Shown here one piece after another: positions 12,301 to 23,920 of a stretch of DNA of 64,000 nt. The notes below the pieces were generated by a model. The model was given only the letters and a program-made list of their open reading frames with translations, did not search any database and had not been told where the DNA came from. How positions within the stretch are numbered: position 1 is the first letter of the stretch; every line of letters starts with the position of its first letter. A program made the position numbers and the translations under genes. This stretch comes from Dasyornis broadbenti (taxonomy: Eukaryota > Chordata > Aves > Passeriformes > Dasyornithidae). The stretch is taken from positions 7,043,997 through 7,107,996 of the forward strand of contig VZRN01005622.1 of the NCBI GenBank assembly GCA_013397935.1, given 5' to 3'.

Positions 12301-12705
12301 AGCTCCTAAGAGAGAAGAGCTCTTCATTTTCTTAGAAATCTTTACCTATTTTGAGATTTTTAGCAACAGACATAGATAACATTGATGTTCTGAATTTAGT
12401 GGAGCCCCACCTACAAATGAAAAAAAACCAAAACCCAATAAAAACTCCACAGATTTTCATGTCTGTCACAGCGGACAGATAAGATCTGTCTGTATCATTC
12501 CATTAGGCAAGATTTCAGATTTCATCTGAAGGGGACCACTTCAGTAATGCAACAGCCTTCAGCTTGAAGCAAAAGAGAATGTTCGAAATAGATTCCTCTG
12601 CCTGCTAATAAATGTTGATCATTAGCCCAAACCACAGCATTGTGTCCATGATTGAATTCAAAACATGCTGCTATCACAAAAATGATTCATAAAATAATGC
12701 CTCAC
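9343..12705. other. Non-coding stretch with poly-A/T tracts
   Basis: No gene was recognised. It contains A21 at 10095-10115 and a double T tract at 11819-11863, interrupted by an ambiguous base at 11832 and a short tcccagttctc linker. Small ORFs here are unsupported. Confidence 0.5.
11819..11863. repeat. Paired poly-T tracts with ambiguous base
   Basis: T13, then N and T at 11832-11833, a ten-base linker, then T20 at 11844-11863. The isolated N probably reflects a sequencing or consensus problem in the homopolymer, so the true length is uncertain. Confidence 0.95.
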
Positions 12706-12742
12706 CTGCTTTATCCGATCCATTTTGCAAACTAATTTTTTA
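12706..12742 (-). CDS. Weak candidate exon (minus strand)
   Basis: This 37-base minus-strand segment follows a T-rich acceptor (gttttaaatccaag) and ends at a near-consensus donor, AAGCAG|gtgaggc. Entered in phase 2 it reads KKLVCKMDRIKQ and leaves in phase 0. The internal ATG has an acceptable Kozak context, so it could alternatively be a first coding exon beginning MDRIKQ. Only the donor is strong. The short length limits confidence. Confidence 0.2.
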
Positions 12743-12751
12743 CTTGGATTT

Positions 12752-12782
12752 AAAACAAAAACAAAACAAACAAACAAACAAA
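12752..12782. repeat. (CAAA)n simple repeat
   Basis: A short CAAA/AAAAC tract, imperfect at its 5' end, with about four clean CAAA units at the 3' end. It forms the pyrimidine tract ahead of the candidate minus-strand acceptor at 12743-12744. Confidence 0.9.
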
Positions 12783-13134
12783 TCTCTTCAGGAGATTATC
12801 AGGTCAATGGTGCAAACATGCTATAAAATAGGTTACCACTTCAATCTTTCAGAAAAGCAGACATATGGTTAAACCAAGCCCAGATTAACTGCATTTGATT
12901 TTAGCTGTCCTGGTTCTGATATTTTGGAAGAAAGCTTTGTGGATATGAAAAAGTTATGGCAAAAGAGCTTTAGTAATGCATTACAAGCTTGTTACGTGCT
13001 CTTCAATTGCAACATAATTACATGTACTCTATGAGAATGAAAGCAACATTGGCAAACATTAATAAAACAACAAGGGTGAAAGGCACAGACAAATATAGTG
13101 ACACTGTGTAGACCTTGAACTGGTCTCAACTTAC

Positions 13135-13175
13135 TTTCTTTTTTTGGTCAGTGTGTTCTCAAAGTCAGGAAACTC
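13135..13175 (-). CDS. Weak candidate exon (minus strand)
   Basis: This 41-base minus-strand segment is preceded by a strong pyrimidine tract (ttttttttcctatctttt) ending aaaag and is followed by AAA|gtaagttg. One frame is open. It reads EFPDFENTLTKKR, entering in phase 0 and leaving in phase 2. The two other frames contain stops. It fits in phase between the 19340-19477 and 12706-12742 candidates. Confidence 0.22.
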
Positions 13176-16100
13176 CTTTTAAAAAGATAGGAAAAAAAAG
13201 GTCTATGAAAATCAAAAATGTTTAATTTTTTTTTTTTTTCACTGAAAAGACAATGGATTATACACTTTTGAGTTGTGCTTTTCAATATCCACTAACATTT
13301 CCAGTCTTTCTTTTTCCAGCAGCTGAAGCTGTGGAGGACACAGTGCAGCAGAGAATATTTGTAGTTATGTGTCCTGATTTCAGGAGGCTTCAGTTATGCG
13401 CGGCTCCCAGGAAGCTGAGAACCATAATACCCCTGAAAAACCAGAGAACCATGCTCATACCCCAAGAATGAATATCATATTTCTTCCATAGTATGATTCT
13501 TTTAAACTTTATAAGGATTGAAAACCCTACACATTACAATGGGATGTGGTTTTCTGATGGACACAGGACGTAACACTCTGTAAATCCAAACATTCAGGGG
13601 AATGTGGAAGAGAGCAAGAAACTGTAAATAAAATTGAAAGCTCTTAGGGGGACCAAATTAGAATCAAACACTGGCCTGGAGGCAACACCACGCAGCCCCC
13701 ACGGCCCAGACAATAAATATTTATACCCTGACAAGGTGTGGGAAGGAGGAAAAGTTACGTAGCTGTTGAAGTAGAGAACAAAAAGGTGCCTTGCTGGGCA
13801 AATAATACCAAAACATCTCAATGCATATTTGATGTGCAGTTAACCATAGACTTGAGGTTAATTTTAACTGTAGAAAAACCTGAGGATGTCATGCTAGGGC
13901 AGAGGAAATCTCTATTCCTATATTGATACCTCCTGAGACAGAATATCAAAGCACTGTATAACTTCTATATCTATCTCTTCCAGCCGGGAAATCAGGAACA
14001 GGGATAAAAATGTCCATGATGATACCACTTCAATCTGTTGTACAACAAGAGGCATTAAAAAAAAAAAAAAAAAAAACCAAACATTCATTATTTTATAAAT
14101 CTGAAAACTTAGTGTATCTGGACCTATTTCTCAAAATATGTTTAATTTATTTAGTTGTAATACTAACCACATCTGCATGACTCTGACCATATTAATTAAA
14201 AAATGTCATCCAGGTTTCATGAGAAAAAACCAAAACCTGTACTGCATAAAACCACATAAGTGCATAATTGAGCACTTAGTACTTTTCTCCTCCTCTCAGT
14301 AAAACCCATCATAGATTTTTTTTTTAAGCTTTTTCAGGGCGTACACTAAGGAAAGGCTGTTTTCCTGCACAAAGTTATTTTAGCTGAGCGTAGGAGGTCC
14401 TTTCAGCATGGATATTTGTGAATGTTAATAATTGTATGCAGTTTCCACACCATTCTTTTGCCTGTGCCGATTGGTTCACAGATGCTGTGTGCAGGTCAAA
14501 AGAGTATACAGAATTTATCACTCACTTTGAAATAATGTAAGCAATGAAGGATAAATTTCTTGCTGAAAAAACTCAGCATGTTAGTCTTTGGACAAGTCTT
14601 TTCAATAACTCAAGAGAAATTACTAGATGAGGTGCACAAACAACACAGAGAAGTTAAAAAAAAGTTTAAAAAGTAATTTTAAGGCTTATTTAAAAGGGTA
14701 GTGTCAACATTTCATTGAAAAATATCAAATATTAGATTTCAAAGAGGTTTGTTAAAGGAAGCATTGCGCATGGAGGTCAGAGACCAAAGGATATTGTAAT
14801 TTAAAATCTTTATAAGATCCAGGGAAAAAAATTGGAGACAGGCCCCATTGTGGCCATACACCTAGAAAGACTTGATTCATATCTTCACACACCAAACCCC
14901 TGGTGTGGACCATCAAACAGGGTTTAATCTTTTGCTCCACAGCTTGAAACCAATTCCTAAAGTCCAGCAAAGTTGCATTGATGACAATGCATCGTACATT
15001 GAGGTGATGACTGATGTCAATTCATAGGATATCATGGGATGCAGTGCCAAAATGAAATCCGCAGTGGACTTAAATGGCCATTTAAAAATGGCACCTTTCA
15101 TTCAGCACACTCATCCTGCTATTTCTGAATCAGGTGGCTATACGGCAATGCAAGAATAAATTACTGTGGTTTGCACAAAAAGTATCTTTTTGGCATTGAC
15201 TACATTTAAAATTGTATGTAACTTCAATGTGAAACTAGTTTTTAGAAACATATTTTTTCTTAGATTGTAAATTAAGCTTCACCTAGACTCTCCACATTCT
15301 GTAAAGAGCATAATTAACTTGTTTATGGGAACAATTCTTTCCTTCCTTATCCCAAATGTAGAACAATCTGTTTCCTGGAAACAAACTGCACATGTGGAAA
15401 CCCAGCATGATGAAATTATTGATAAAGTCCTTTTCTTCCTGATTTTATCAAGTAACTCTGAATTAAGGAATTGAATTAAACCCTCTGGTGTTTCCAAGCT
15501 GGCTGAGAAAAGCTAGAGCTCCTGTGTGTGTTAAGACTTGCAAACAGGGAAATGACCATTTCAGATAATTAGCCCTCTTCTTGCCCTCACTGGAATCAAA
15601 GGCCAATTATAACACTGCAGATTAAAGCAGGTATCACAAAATGTTCATGATTTTCCTGGCAACAGCTCAGAGTGACTGATAAATTTTTGGGCACTTTTCT
15701 GATATACAGGGTAGTCAATCATATCACAGTCAGCAGTTCAAAAATACGTGGACCTTATGACATTTGGTGATTGCAGTCTGACAGGATATATAAGAAAATG
15801 TTTTGAATACTGAAGACTCTTTTCCTGAGAAGCTGGAGACTGCTCATGAGGTAGAAGACTGTAACACCAGGCAACAAGAGGTAGAAATTCAGTTTCTCAA
15901 TTAATAGCACAGTTACAGGCAAAGAGTACCCATATGATTCATTATGTGCTCATGGCTACCAGCTGTTTCTTAGGAAGGTCCAATTCAGATTTGCTATGCA
16001 TGAAGTACAAAAACAACTCCATAAATCCATTTTTTTCTTTCTTCCTGAGAATATTACTGAAGCTGAGCAACAGGCAAAGCAACCACAAAGTCAACAGGCC

Positions 16101-16600
16101 AATTTTTCAAGAGGAATAAAATCAAAAGGCAAGTGTGCATAACAGGCCCAGGGTAGCACTACAGAAGCCCAGAGTGGAAACATCCCTGGCAAATAATTTT
16201 GAATAGTAAACAGGTCTCTGGAGTGATGTGAAGGAGAAGAACAGTGTAGATGAAAGAGAGATTATTCCTCGTACTGGATGTGTCATTTGGGCAGATGTTT
16301 GCCCAAGACCAGAAAGAGCCATAGCTCAAGAAGGAGTGTCCAAAGAATATGTTCACTGAATGATGTCCTGCACAGCTTCAGTGACCGCACTATCCTGCAA
16401 GTCCCACGTCTCCAGAACTTCATGGCCCAGCTATGATTAGGACAAATCACAAGAGACAACATCACTGCAAGAAAATAAGTACCTTGTCGCAGTACAAGAA
16501 AGAAATTTCGCTAGCCCTAGTCACCGTTTTCAAATGTGAGATGATCTTGGATGCCTGTGCTGTTGATTTTGAAGTTGTATAAGAAAAAAGAAAGGCAAAG
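13176..16600. other. Non-coding stretch
   Basis: AT-rich, with T14 at 13226-13239 and A21 at 14057-14077. A plus-strand pyrimidine tract ending at about 13319 (tctttttccag) precedes an open but unrecognised segment. No repeat family or RNA gene was recognised. Confidence 0.5.
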
Positions 16601-16739
16601 CCTCCTGATGAGGAAGTGTGCCATGCGAGGCTGCTCCGCCCTTCAGAGATTTAACAGCTCTGTGGAACCTGCGGTGCTTCAGCCAACCATTTCAACATTC
16701 ACTCGAGTCCATACCTACTTAGCAGTGCACTTATATACG

Positions 16740-17300
16740 TACATTACTGGATAATGATGGATGGCTAAATGGAGCCAATAATGTTCCGAATTTATCATGC
16801 TGTGGGGGCTGCCCCGCAGCCTGGAACCGAGTGACGGAATTAAAAATGGGAGAGAAGTACAAATGGGCTCAGTTAATAAGCTTAACGGCTTCATCCAAGG
16901 TGTAGCTCTAATAACTCACACGCCAGAAATAGCAGATAAGATTACACACAGGCCTCTGGCCTTAGTGACATTTTTCCATAGGTCTTACTGCTGACACGTC
17001 ATCGCTAATCTTGTTTTCCATTTCTAGAAAGTATTTTATAAATAATCGTGTTGATTCTACGGCCAGCACAGTGACACAGCATCCAGACGTTATTTTTAGT
17101 TAAGTGCTGAACTGAATATGCTCTGAAACCAGAAAATAAAACCCAGAGCCAGCCTTGGGAAGTTTCTTGTTAATACCTAGTGAGCCAAGTATGGATACCC
17201 CATTTCGTACTGTTTTTATTGATGATGATCTTTGTATTTAATGATGAATTAATGTGCCATCACCAAAATATCTCCTTTAAGAAAACAAAAATATATGATA
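16740..17300. promoter_or_regulatory. Candidate conserved non-coding element (regulatory)
   Basis: This block has few homopolymers, many TAAT/ATTA cores, and a TGAC-ac-GTCA inverted pair at 16992-17001 that resembles a spaced CREB/ATF or bZIP site. It has no coding potential and no resemblance to a repeat family I know. Such texture is typical of vertebrate developmental enhancers, but conservation cannot be judged from one genome. This is inference only. Confidence 0.2.
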
Positions 17301-17599
17301 CGAGGTAGCAGAAGCAAAAGAGCTGGGTTCCTCTATTCGCCGTTATACATGTATCTTCATGGATTATGCAGTGCCATCCCACAAAACACTGAGCAATGGG
17401 AAATATGTTTTGCTACAATTTGCTCAGATTAATGTACAGGATTTTCTAATCCTACACTAGTAGCAAATCTGCTTCTGCGGGTTGGCTCAAGGAAAATAAA
17501 GTTCTGTACTGGATAGGTTGATTATTTTTATTCAGCCAAATAATTTATGAAGCCTAACTCTGTAACCAACATGATGAAAATTCTGAAGTAATGCTGCCA

Positions 17600-19339
17600 A
17601 ATAAAAAGCACAAAACCACTGCAGTTTTAAGTCTTAGTTTTACACATTGTGAAAACCATAGCAAAGCATAGTGCCATGGGTGTGTCTTTACCATACCTTG
17701 AGAAAATAAAGAGCAATTGCTATTCGTTTTCTATTGCAAAGTCCATTAGGCTATCATATGTCCTATTCTGGGTACAAACTGAAAAAAAACAAACCTGCCT
17801 TTTTCATTATCACTTTACTTTGACTAAACAGTGCTCCTAACAGATAAACATCTATTGGTCATGGCATATTAGTGTAGCAGTCATTGAATATTAAGTTTGT
17901 TTGAAGTCATGGCAAAGGGGGAAAAGACTGAATGGACGTAGGAGCTGCACTATAATGCTCATCTTTAGCCATTAGCATGTGGAATACAAATGCAAGTAAC
18001 TAGAGCTTCCCACAATGAAGGTACTACAGGCATGCTAGGATGAGGTTAGAGCCATATTTCACAATCAAAATTAAACATTCTTAACTGGAACATTGTAGAG
18101 GTGGCTCATTCTTATAGTGACAAGGTCACAACCTGGTAATGGGGAAAATCCCTGTCACTCAGGAGAGCATCTCCCAGCTATTGGAGGAAAATTAGAATGT
18201 GGGGACATTTCAGAGCCCAGGCTCATAGATCTGTGCTGATAATATGAGGAATCATCTTGAGATCTCTGCACTGCTGCACTCTCAAAACCAGGGCCATTAT
18301 ATAAAGTCTCAAGGTGATTATCTGGAAGAGAGGGACATGCACAGAGTGAGATGGTTACAGCAGAAGGGTCTGAGAAGAACAAGTTGTTTTCAGTCCTTTA
18401 GCAGTTTAACAAGTGCATGCCACAATTCCCCAGCCATTCTCCTAGCCCACCAGCTCCAGCTCTTTCTCTAAGCAAATCCTGTGTGCAAACCTGCTGTGTG
18501 ATATTGCAACACCAAAGGCCCAGCAGTCTCACAGGTACAGTGGTACCTAACCCAGAGTGCACGTGGGTAAAACTTGGCACAATATCTGAAGGGAGGACAG
18601 TCTCCTCTGAATGATGAGCATCCTGATTTCCCCTTTATTCAATCACCAGACTGCATCATACATTGAAATAGAAGCAGTAATTATAAGCAAAGGCACATTG
18701 CAAAGCAGAGAACAGAGATTATGAAATGAATAAGATTATGAAATTTAATATACCATGTTAAAGTATTTGTCAAAGCCTCATATGTTATACCAATAACACA
18801 CAAATAAGAAAGGATTAAGTAGGTTAACATAATTTAGGAAGGAAAAAACCCCCAGAAGACAAGCTTCTTCATATGTTTTCGTAATGAGGTCTTGTAAAAT
18901 GTCAAGTTTATTCCAGAGGTCATCAGTTACAAAATTCATACAACTCATAATTTAGAAATGCATTTTTTGGTCTTGATTAAAAGGACACAACCAAAGCCAA
19001 CAATAGTGTACTCCTTAGAGACAAACCATACCAATATCTGTACCCAGAGTTTTCATATGCTATTACTTGCAAATAGAAATTCCCTTGTCCAGTGCAGCTG
19101 CACTAATCTCCCTTTGCTGCTCATTGTAGAGAAACTCATGACCTGCTTTTCAAGTGTGCTTGTTAAGACTGGACAGAAATCAGGTCATTGGCTACAGAGA
19201 TGAGATTTGAACAGTGGCTCTAAAGAGCCTAAATAGTTCAAACTGGCAGATGAGCCAGAAGAACACACATGTGCCCATGTACAGAGCAATTGGTTTTTTC
19301 CAAAATGCGTCGCATGTTTTGCAATTAGATGTTACTTAC
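17600..19339. other. Non-coding stretch
   Basis: No gene was recognised. A minus-strand segment near 17696-17780 has an excellent acceptor and a usable donor, but stops in all three frames. At about 18719-18742 the word agattatgaaat is locally repeated. Confidence 0.45.
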
Positions 19340-19477
19340 CAAAGACATAGAGCGGTCAGGTGGCCCACAGTTCACATGTGTGCTCACTGGAGTGTCAGCC
19401 TGGCTGTCAGGAGTAGCTGTGTCCTTGGCTTCCTGATGTTGTGGGACAGGCTCATACAAGCTGTCCATTGAGCCCTC
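19340..19477 (-). CDS. Best candidate coding exon (minus strand), unidentified gene
   Basis: This 138-base minus-strand segment is preceded by a T-rich acceptor (aaatgtattttag) and followed by a near-perfect donor, TTTG|gtaagtaac. It is 46 codons, phase 0 at both ends, with no stop. It begins EGSMDSLYEPVPQHQ and continues with an acidic, Pro/Thr/Ser-rich sequence typical of a disordered linker. LYEPVP could serve as a phosphotyrosine or SH2-binding site, which is speculative. GC is about 55 percent inside, against the high thirties in both flanks, and the jump falls at the splice sites. I do not recognise the protein. An 85-residue plus-strand ORF over the same DNA is the antisense shadow. 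Confidence 0.5.
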
Positions 19478-19749
19478 CTAAAATACATTTAAACAGAGTT
19501 TCAGTGATGAACACCTGCAAACATACTAAATTAACAGTAATTTAAAAAGCAAGACGTTTGTGTGATTTGGAGAATGGAATGTGGTTTTCCTCCCCTGTCT
19601 TTTGAAATCCTTTATTCAGTTTTTTCTCTAAAAAGGCATATAGAAGTTGATTTTAGTAAGTACCCAAATGCTGGAGTTCACAGTATCGTGACTTAGACAC
19701 CACAGATTGCCAGCTATAAACCTGAGGGTACAGCAAAAATGAATATTAC

Positions 19750-19790
19750 CTGCTCAGGAGTAAAACAAGGTGTATATAGCCAATTGAACA
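19750..19790 (-). CDS. Weak candidate exon (minus strand)
   Basis: This 41-base minus-strand segment follows acceptor-like gaattttcatgtag and ends at GAGCAG|gtaatattc. Entered in phase 1 it reads FNWLYTPCFTPEQ and leaves in phase 0, in frame with the 19340-19477 candidate only about 270 bases downstream. A second frame is also open, so the frame is not unique. Confidence 0.25.
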
Positions 19791-20870
19791 CTACATGAAA
19801 ATTCCTGTGAAAACTATGAAAACCATAAACCATGGAAACCTTTATATGAACCACAGAAATGTTTTATAGTTAGTACTTCTATAGAGGAAAAGAAAGTTCT
19901 TTTGATGCAGAAAGGTAACCCCATTACTTAGAAATAGACAGAAACAATCCTGCCAGCTCACAAACTTTGACAATTGTGCTTTAGGTCCTCAAAATAATGA
20001 TAATGACTAGAATTTAAAATTCCATTTGCATTCAAATTTTTGACCTCCATGTTTTAATGCACATATAAGGTTCTTTTTTTCCAACCACCAAGAATATAAA
20101 CATTTTAATAGAAACTAAGATTTTCATATTTATCCCACAACTCCAGGAGCAAGGATTACATATACACATTGCTATTTCATAATTCAAGAGTTAAATGAAA
20201 GCAGATGGCAAAACTAAAGACACTCTAACTGATGATCCTAGATTTTAGATGTTGCCATTTTGATCTGCGCTGAATATTTTCCCAATGAATTTTGATTACT
20301 AATTTTAACTGCATTAATTAAGGAATAAATCAAATTTATAGCAATGTGACTTACAGCAGAGCAACACCATTGAAATTAACATGGTATATTATTATTTAAA
20401 GACATTTGTTCCTTTAGTACAGAAGATAAACACAGATGTATATTTGAAGTTATATTATTAATATGTAAAGCTTTACAGGCAATATTTTTGACTGGTGGAG
20501 CAGCAGTTCAAAGACATGACTAATTTTTGCAAGCACAATGTTTATCAATGGATTTTTATTTGCCTCAGTCTGCTAGATTCTTGGTAAACCAAAATAAATA
20601 TTTTGGGAGAAATATTATGTGGTGAACTTCTTGAAAATACTCAAGTTATACACTTGAGCCGATTCTAGGAGCTAATGAGTTAACGCTTCCTGGGAAACTG
20701 GTGCCTAGTTTATGAAACACACAACACATGGAAGTGCTGAACATCCAGCTGAGCCTGGGTTTTGACAGCAACTGCATTTTTTTTTATTACTGCATTTATT
20801 TTTTATCACTCTATGTATTTTGCCATATAGCAATGATGGTTCAGCCTCCCCATCCGAAGCTGTGGATTGA
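19791..20870. other. Non-coding stretch
   Basis: AT-rich, no gene or repeat family recognised. A minus-strand donor-like acttac at 20349-20354 has no compatible open exon. Confidence 0.5.
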
Positions 20871-20876
20871 GCATTT

Positions 20877-21175
20877 CTAGACAAAAAAATGATGAGTTTA
20901 AAACCTTGTTACACACTTTCAGGATTCTGCAACGTGAAATGCAACCATATACTTCTCCCACAATAGGGAACGATACACAACTTTGGTGAAGAGAGTACTT
21001 AATGAAGAGATGGAAGCATAAAAGAGAACTCATGTGAAAGAGAGAGAGTGAGAGAGGTAAAAAGGGAGACAAAAGATAGGACAAGGAACAGTGAAAGGAG
21101 AGAGTGGTAGTGGGGAGGAAAAGGGTAAGAAAATACACAAAAGAATACGGAAAGAGAGAAGGGAAGAAGTGGGGA
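20877..21175 (+). repeat. Direct-repeat module, copy 1
   Basis: Begins ctagacaaaaaaatgatgag, passes through an AT-containing header with cttctccc and caatagggaa, then turns into GA-rich sequence with caaggaacagtgaaaggag. It aligns by eye with the copy at 23650-23920 at roughly 80 to 85 percent, including a conserved header of about 130 bases that is not low complexity. The header homology cannot be explained by GA composition alone, so the pair reflects true duplication. Confidence 0.85.
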
Positions 21176-21800
21176 AAAGAGCAAGGATAAGAGAGGGAGG
21201 AGAGGGGGAAGATAAGAGGTGAAACAGAGAGAAACAGAGAAAGAACATAAGGGGGAGCATGTGAGAATTAGTGCTTGAAAAATGAAAAATGTGAGAAAGA
21301 GCTCAAGCAAGACAAAGAGAAATCTTGTGTGAGAAAGGTGGAGCTCGAGAGTGCAAGAAAGGGTGGGCATGTAAGAGAAAACAAGTGTGCAGAAAAAAAA
21401 ATGGGTCCATGTGAAAGAGCAAGGGCACAAGGAGTAGGATGTGCATGAAGAATTATGAGGGTATGAGGAAGAGGAAGCAACAAGAAGTGAAACACATGGG
21501 AAAGCTGTGAGGAAAAAACACAAGAAGAAGTGAGTGCACAAAGAATAGCCAGCACACAAAACAGGGAGTGGGTGGAGAAGAGAGAGATGAGACAGCAGGG
21601 GAGAGAGAGGGAATGTGTGAAAGCAAGAGGAGCCATGAATGAGAGTGGGAGAGGACAAGAAAGAGAGCATGAGACAGAGATATTGGATGGGAAATAAAGT
21701 TTTCCTGAGAAAGAGTGAACATGAGGGAACAGAAAGGGTGTGAGTGCAGGAGGAAGCACAGTAGTGTGTGAGGTGGAGAGTCAGCACATGGGAAAGAGCA

Positions 21801-21828
21801 AGTGTAGGTGAAGAGCCTACACTCTTCA
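21801..21828. other. Overlapping inverted repeats (A-B-A'-B')
   Basis: Reading agtgtagg, tgaagag, cctacact, cttca: the first and third words are reverse complements, and the second pairs with ctcttca overlapping the third. Two mutually exclusive hairpins, or an H-type pseudoknot-like fold, are possible in single-stranded form. It is one of the few pyrimidine-containing interruptions in the polypurine block. Confidence 0.6.
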
Positions 21829-23649
21829 GTGAAGACAAAGAGGGAGCGCATGAGAGAGGGAGGGCACCAAAAAGATCAAGTGTAGGAAAATGAGTGTGAC
21901 AAAGGGAGGGAATGGATGAGAAAGCAAGCAAGAAAGCAAAAGTATGGGAAAGGGTGAGTGCATGCACAAAGAAGTGTGAGAGAAAGGCCACAAAACAGAG
22001 GGAAATCGTGTGTAAGAAAGAGAAAGAGCTGAAAAGTGTGCAAAAGAGATGTCATGAGGAAGACAGTGAGCATGATGCCATGGGAAAGTGCAAGTGCATG
22101 GTTGCAGGAAAAGCCACAAGGTTGCAAGAAAGGGTGCAAGGTTGTGAGAAAAAAAATTAAGGTGCAACAAAGAGACTAGGCATGAAAAAGAGAGTGAGGG
22201 GTGAGAAAACAAGTGGGCGTGAGAAAGAGCTTACTAACACTCAGGAAGAGCAAATGTGCAAGGAAAAGTCGGCATGAGTGAGCAAAGAGTGTGAGCGTGA
22301 TGGAGGCAGAGGATGGTGAGGGGGCTGATGATGAGAGAGAAGGAACAGGAAAGAAAGAGTGAAAACTAAATAAAGTGAGAATGAGTGTGAGAGAAGGAGG
22401 GAAAGTGACATTAAGGGAGAGAAAGAGTGTATTAGAGAAATGCTAAATGATGGGCAGAGAAAACATGCATGAGAAATATCAAATAAGAGAGAAAGCCTAT
22501 GTGAGTAATAGAGTGTGTGAAGGATGGGAAAAACGGTGGCCTCAAGAACAGAAAGCAAAAGGGTGGGATAAAGCCCATAGTCTGTGAGAGCATGGCTGCA
22601 GGAGAAACCGCCAGCATGTGCGAGGAAGGTGCTGGAATGTGGCAGGGCATGAAAGAAAAAGGCCACAAGAAAGGGGGAATGCTCCAGAAAGGGAATGCAC
22701 AAGAAATAGAGGGAGAAAGCTCAAGGAGAGGGGCAGAGAAACAGAGTGAGAAACAGCATCAAGGAGTGAAAAGGATTAAGGGAAAGGTTGTGAGGAAGAG
22801 TGTGAGGGCACAAGAAAGGGAACATGAGGGAAATCAAGGTGTGAGAAAAGGAGAGAGGATGAGAAAGTATCCCTGCATGCAAGAAAGAGTGAGATGTGAG
22901 AAAGGAAGTGTGCAAGAGAGAGAATAAGAAAGCGTATATGAGTGTAAGACAGAGCAAGCCCATATCAGAAGGAATGCTCACATAAAAGAGAATGCTCGTG
23001 GGAAAGCAGGAGGGCGCAGGAAAGGGTGGGTGCAAGAAATGGCAGGGTTGAAGGCAAGAGAGCAGGAGAGCACAAGAAAGAAATCACAAAGGGTAGAGCA
23101 AGGGTGCAAGCAAGGCACCATCAATGAGAAAGGCAAGCGCTTGAGAAAGGAGGTGTGCAAAAAAGCACAAGCGTGCACAAGCAAGAAAGTGCACATGTGA
23201 GAGAAAGACAAGAAAGAGAGTGAGAAAAAGGAAGAAAGAGAGAATGTGAGAAAGAGAGAGTGCTGGGAAAATGTTCAGGAAAGAGAAGGTGTGTGCAGGA
23301 AAGTGTGCAGGCAGGAGAGAGTGAGAATGAGGCTGTGAGGGAAGGGTGAGGTCATGAGAATGGGGCAGACAGTGCAAGGCCACGAGAAAGAGGGGCTGTG
23401 GGCGTGGGATAAAAAAGAGCAGGACAGCGTGTGAGAAAGAGTGAATATGTGAGAAATGGTGGACAGGGAATCCTTGTGACAAACACAGCTCTCAGGAAAG
23501 AGGGAGAAAGGGTGCATGAAAGTGAACACCAGGGCATGAGCTTGAGTGGCCATAAAGTATTAAGCAAGGGAGAAAGGGCACGAGAGTGCAGAAAAGCAAG
23601 TGAGATCATGAGAAGAGAGAAAATGGGTGAGAGAGCAGAATCATGTGCT

Positions 23650-23920
23650 CTAGACAAAAAGGATGAGTTTAAAACCTTGTCACACATTTCCAGGATTCTG
23701 CAATGTCAAATGTAACTATATACTTCTCCCTCAATAGGGAATAATACATGACGTTGTTGAAGTAAGAGATAGAAGCATAAAGGAGAGCTCATGTGAAAGA
23801 GAAGCATGAGAAAGATGAAAAGGGAGAGAAACGAGAAGACAAGGAACAGTGAAAGGAGAGAGCTGGGGAGGGGGGAAAGAAAAAGATAAGAAAGAGAAAC
23901 AAAAGAAGAGAAGGGAGGAA
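23650..23920 (+). repeat. Direct-repeat module, copy 2
   Basis: Second copy of the header plus GA-rich module, offset by about 2771-2773 bases from copy 1. It has ctctagacaaaaaggatgag at its start, lacks a few bases present in copy 1 after ttgttgaag, and rejoins at caaggaacagtgaaaggag. Sequence after about 23925 diverges from copy 1. Confidence 0.85.

Noticed and set aside
13253..13471. 72-residue plus-strand ORF behind an acceptor-like tract ending near 13319
   Set aside because: No convincing donor, no recognisable domain, and it lies opposite a minus-strand candidate neighbourhood; treated as background.
17696..17780. Minus-strand exon-like segment with a superb acceptor (ttttttttcag)
   Set aside because: All three frames contain a stop before the donor, so it cannot be an internal coding exon.
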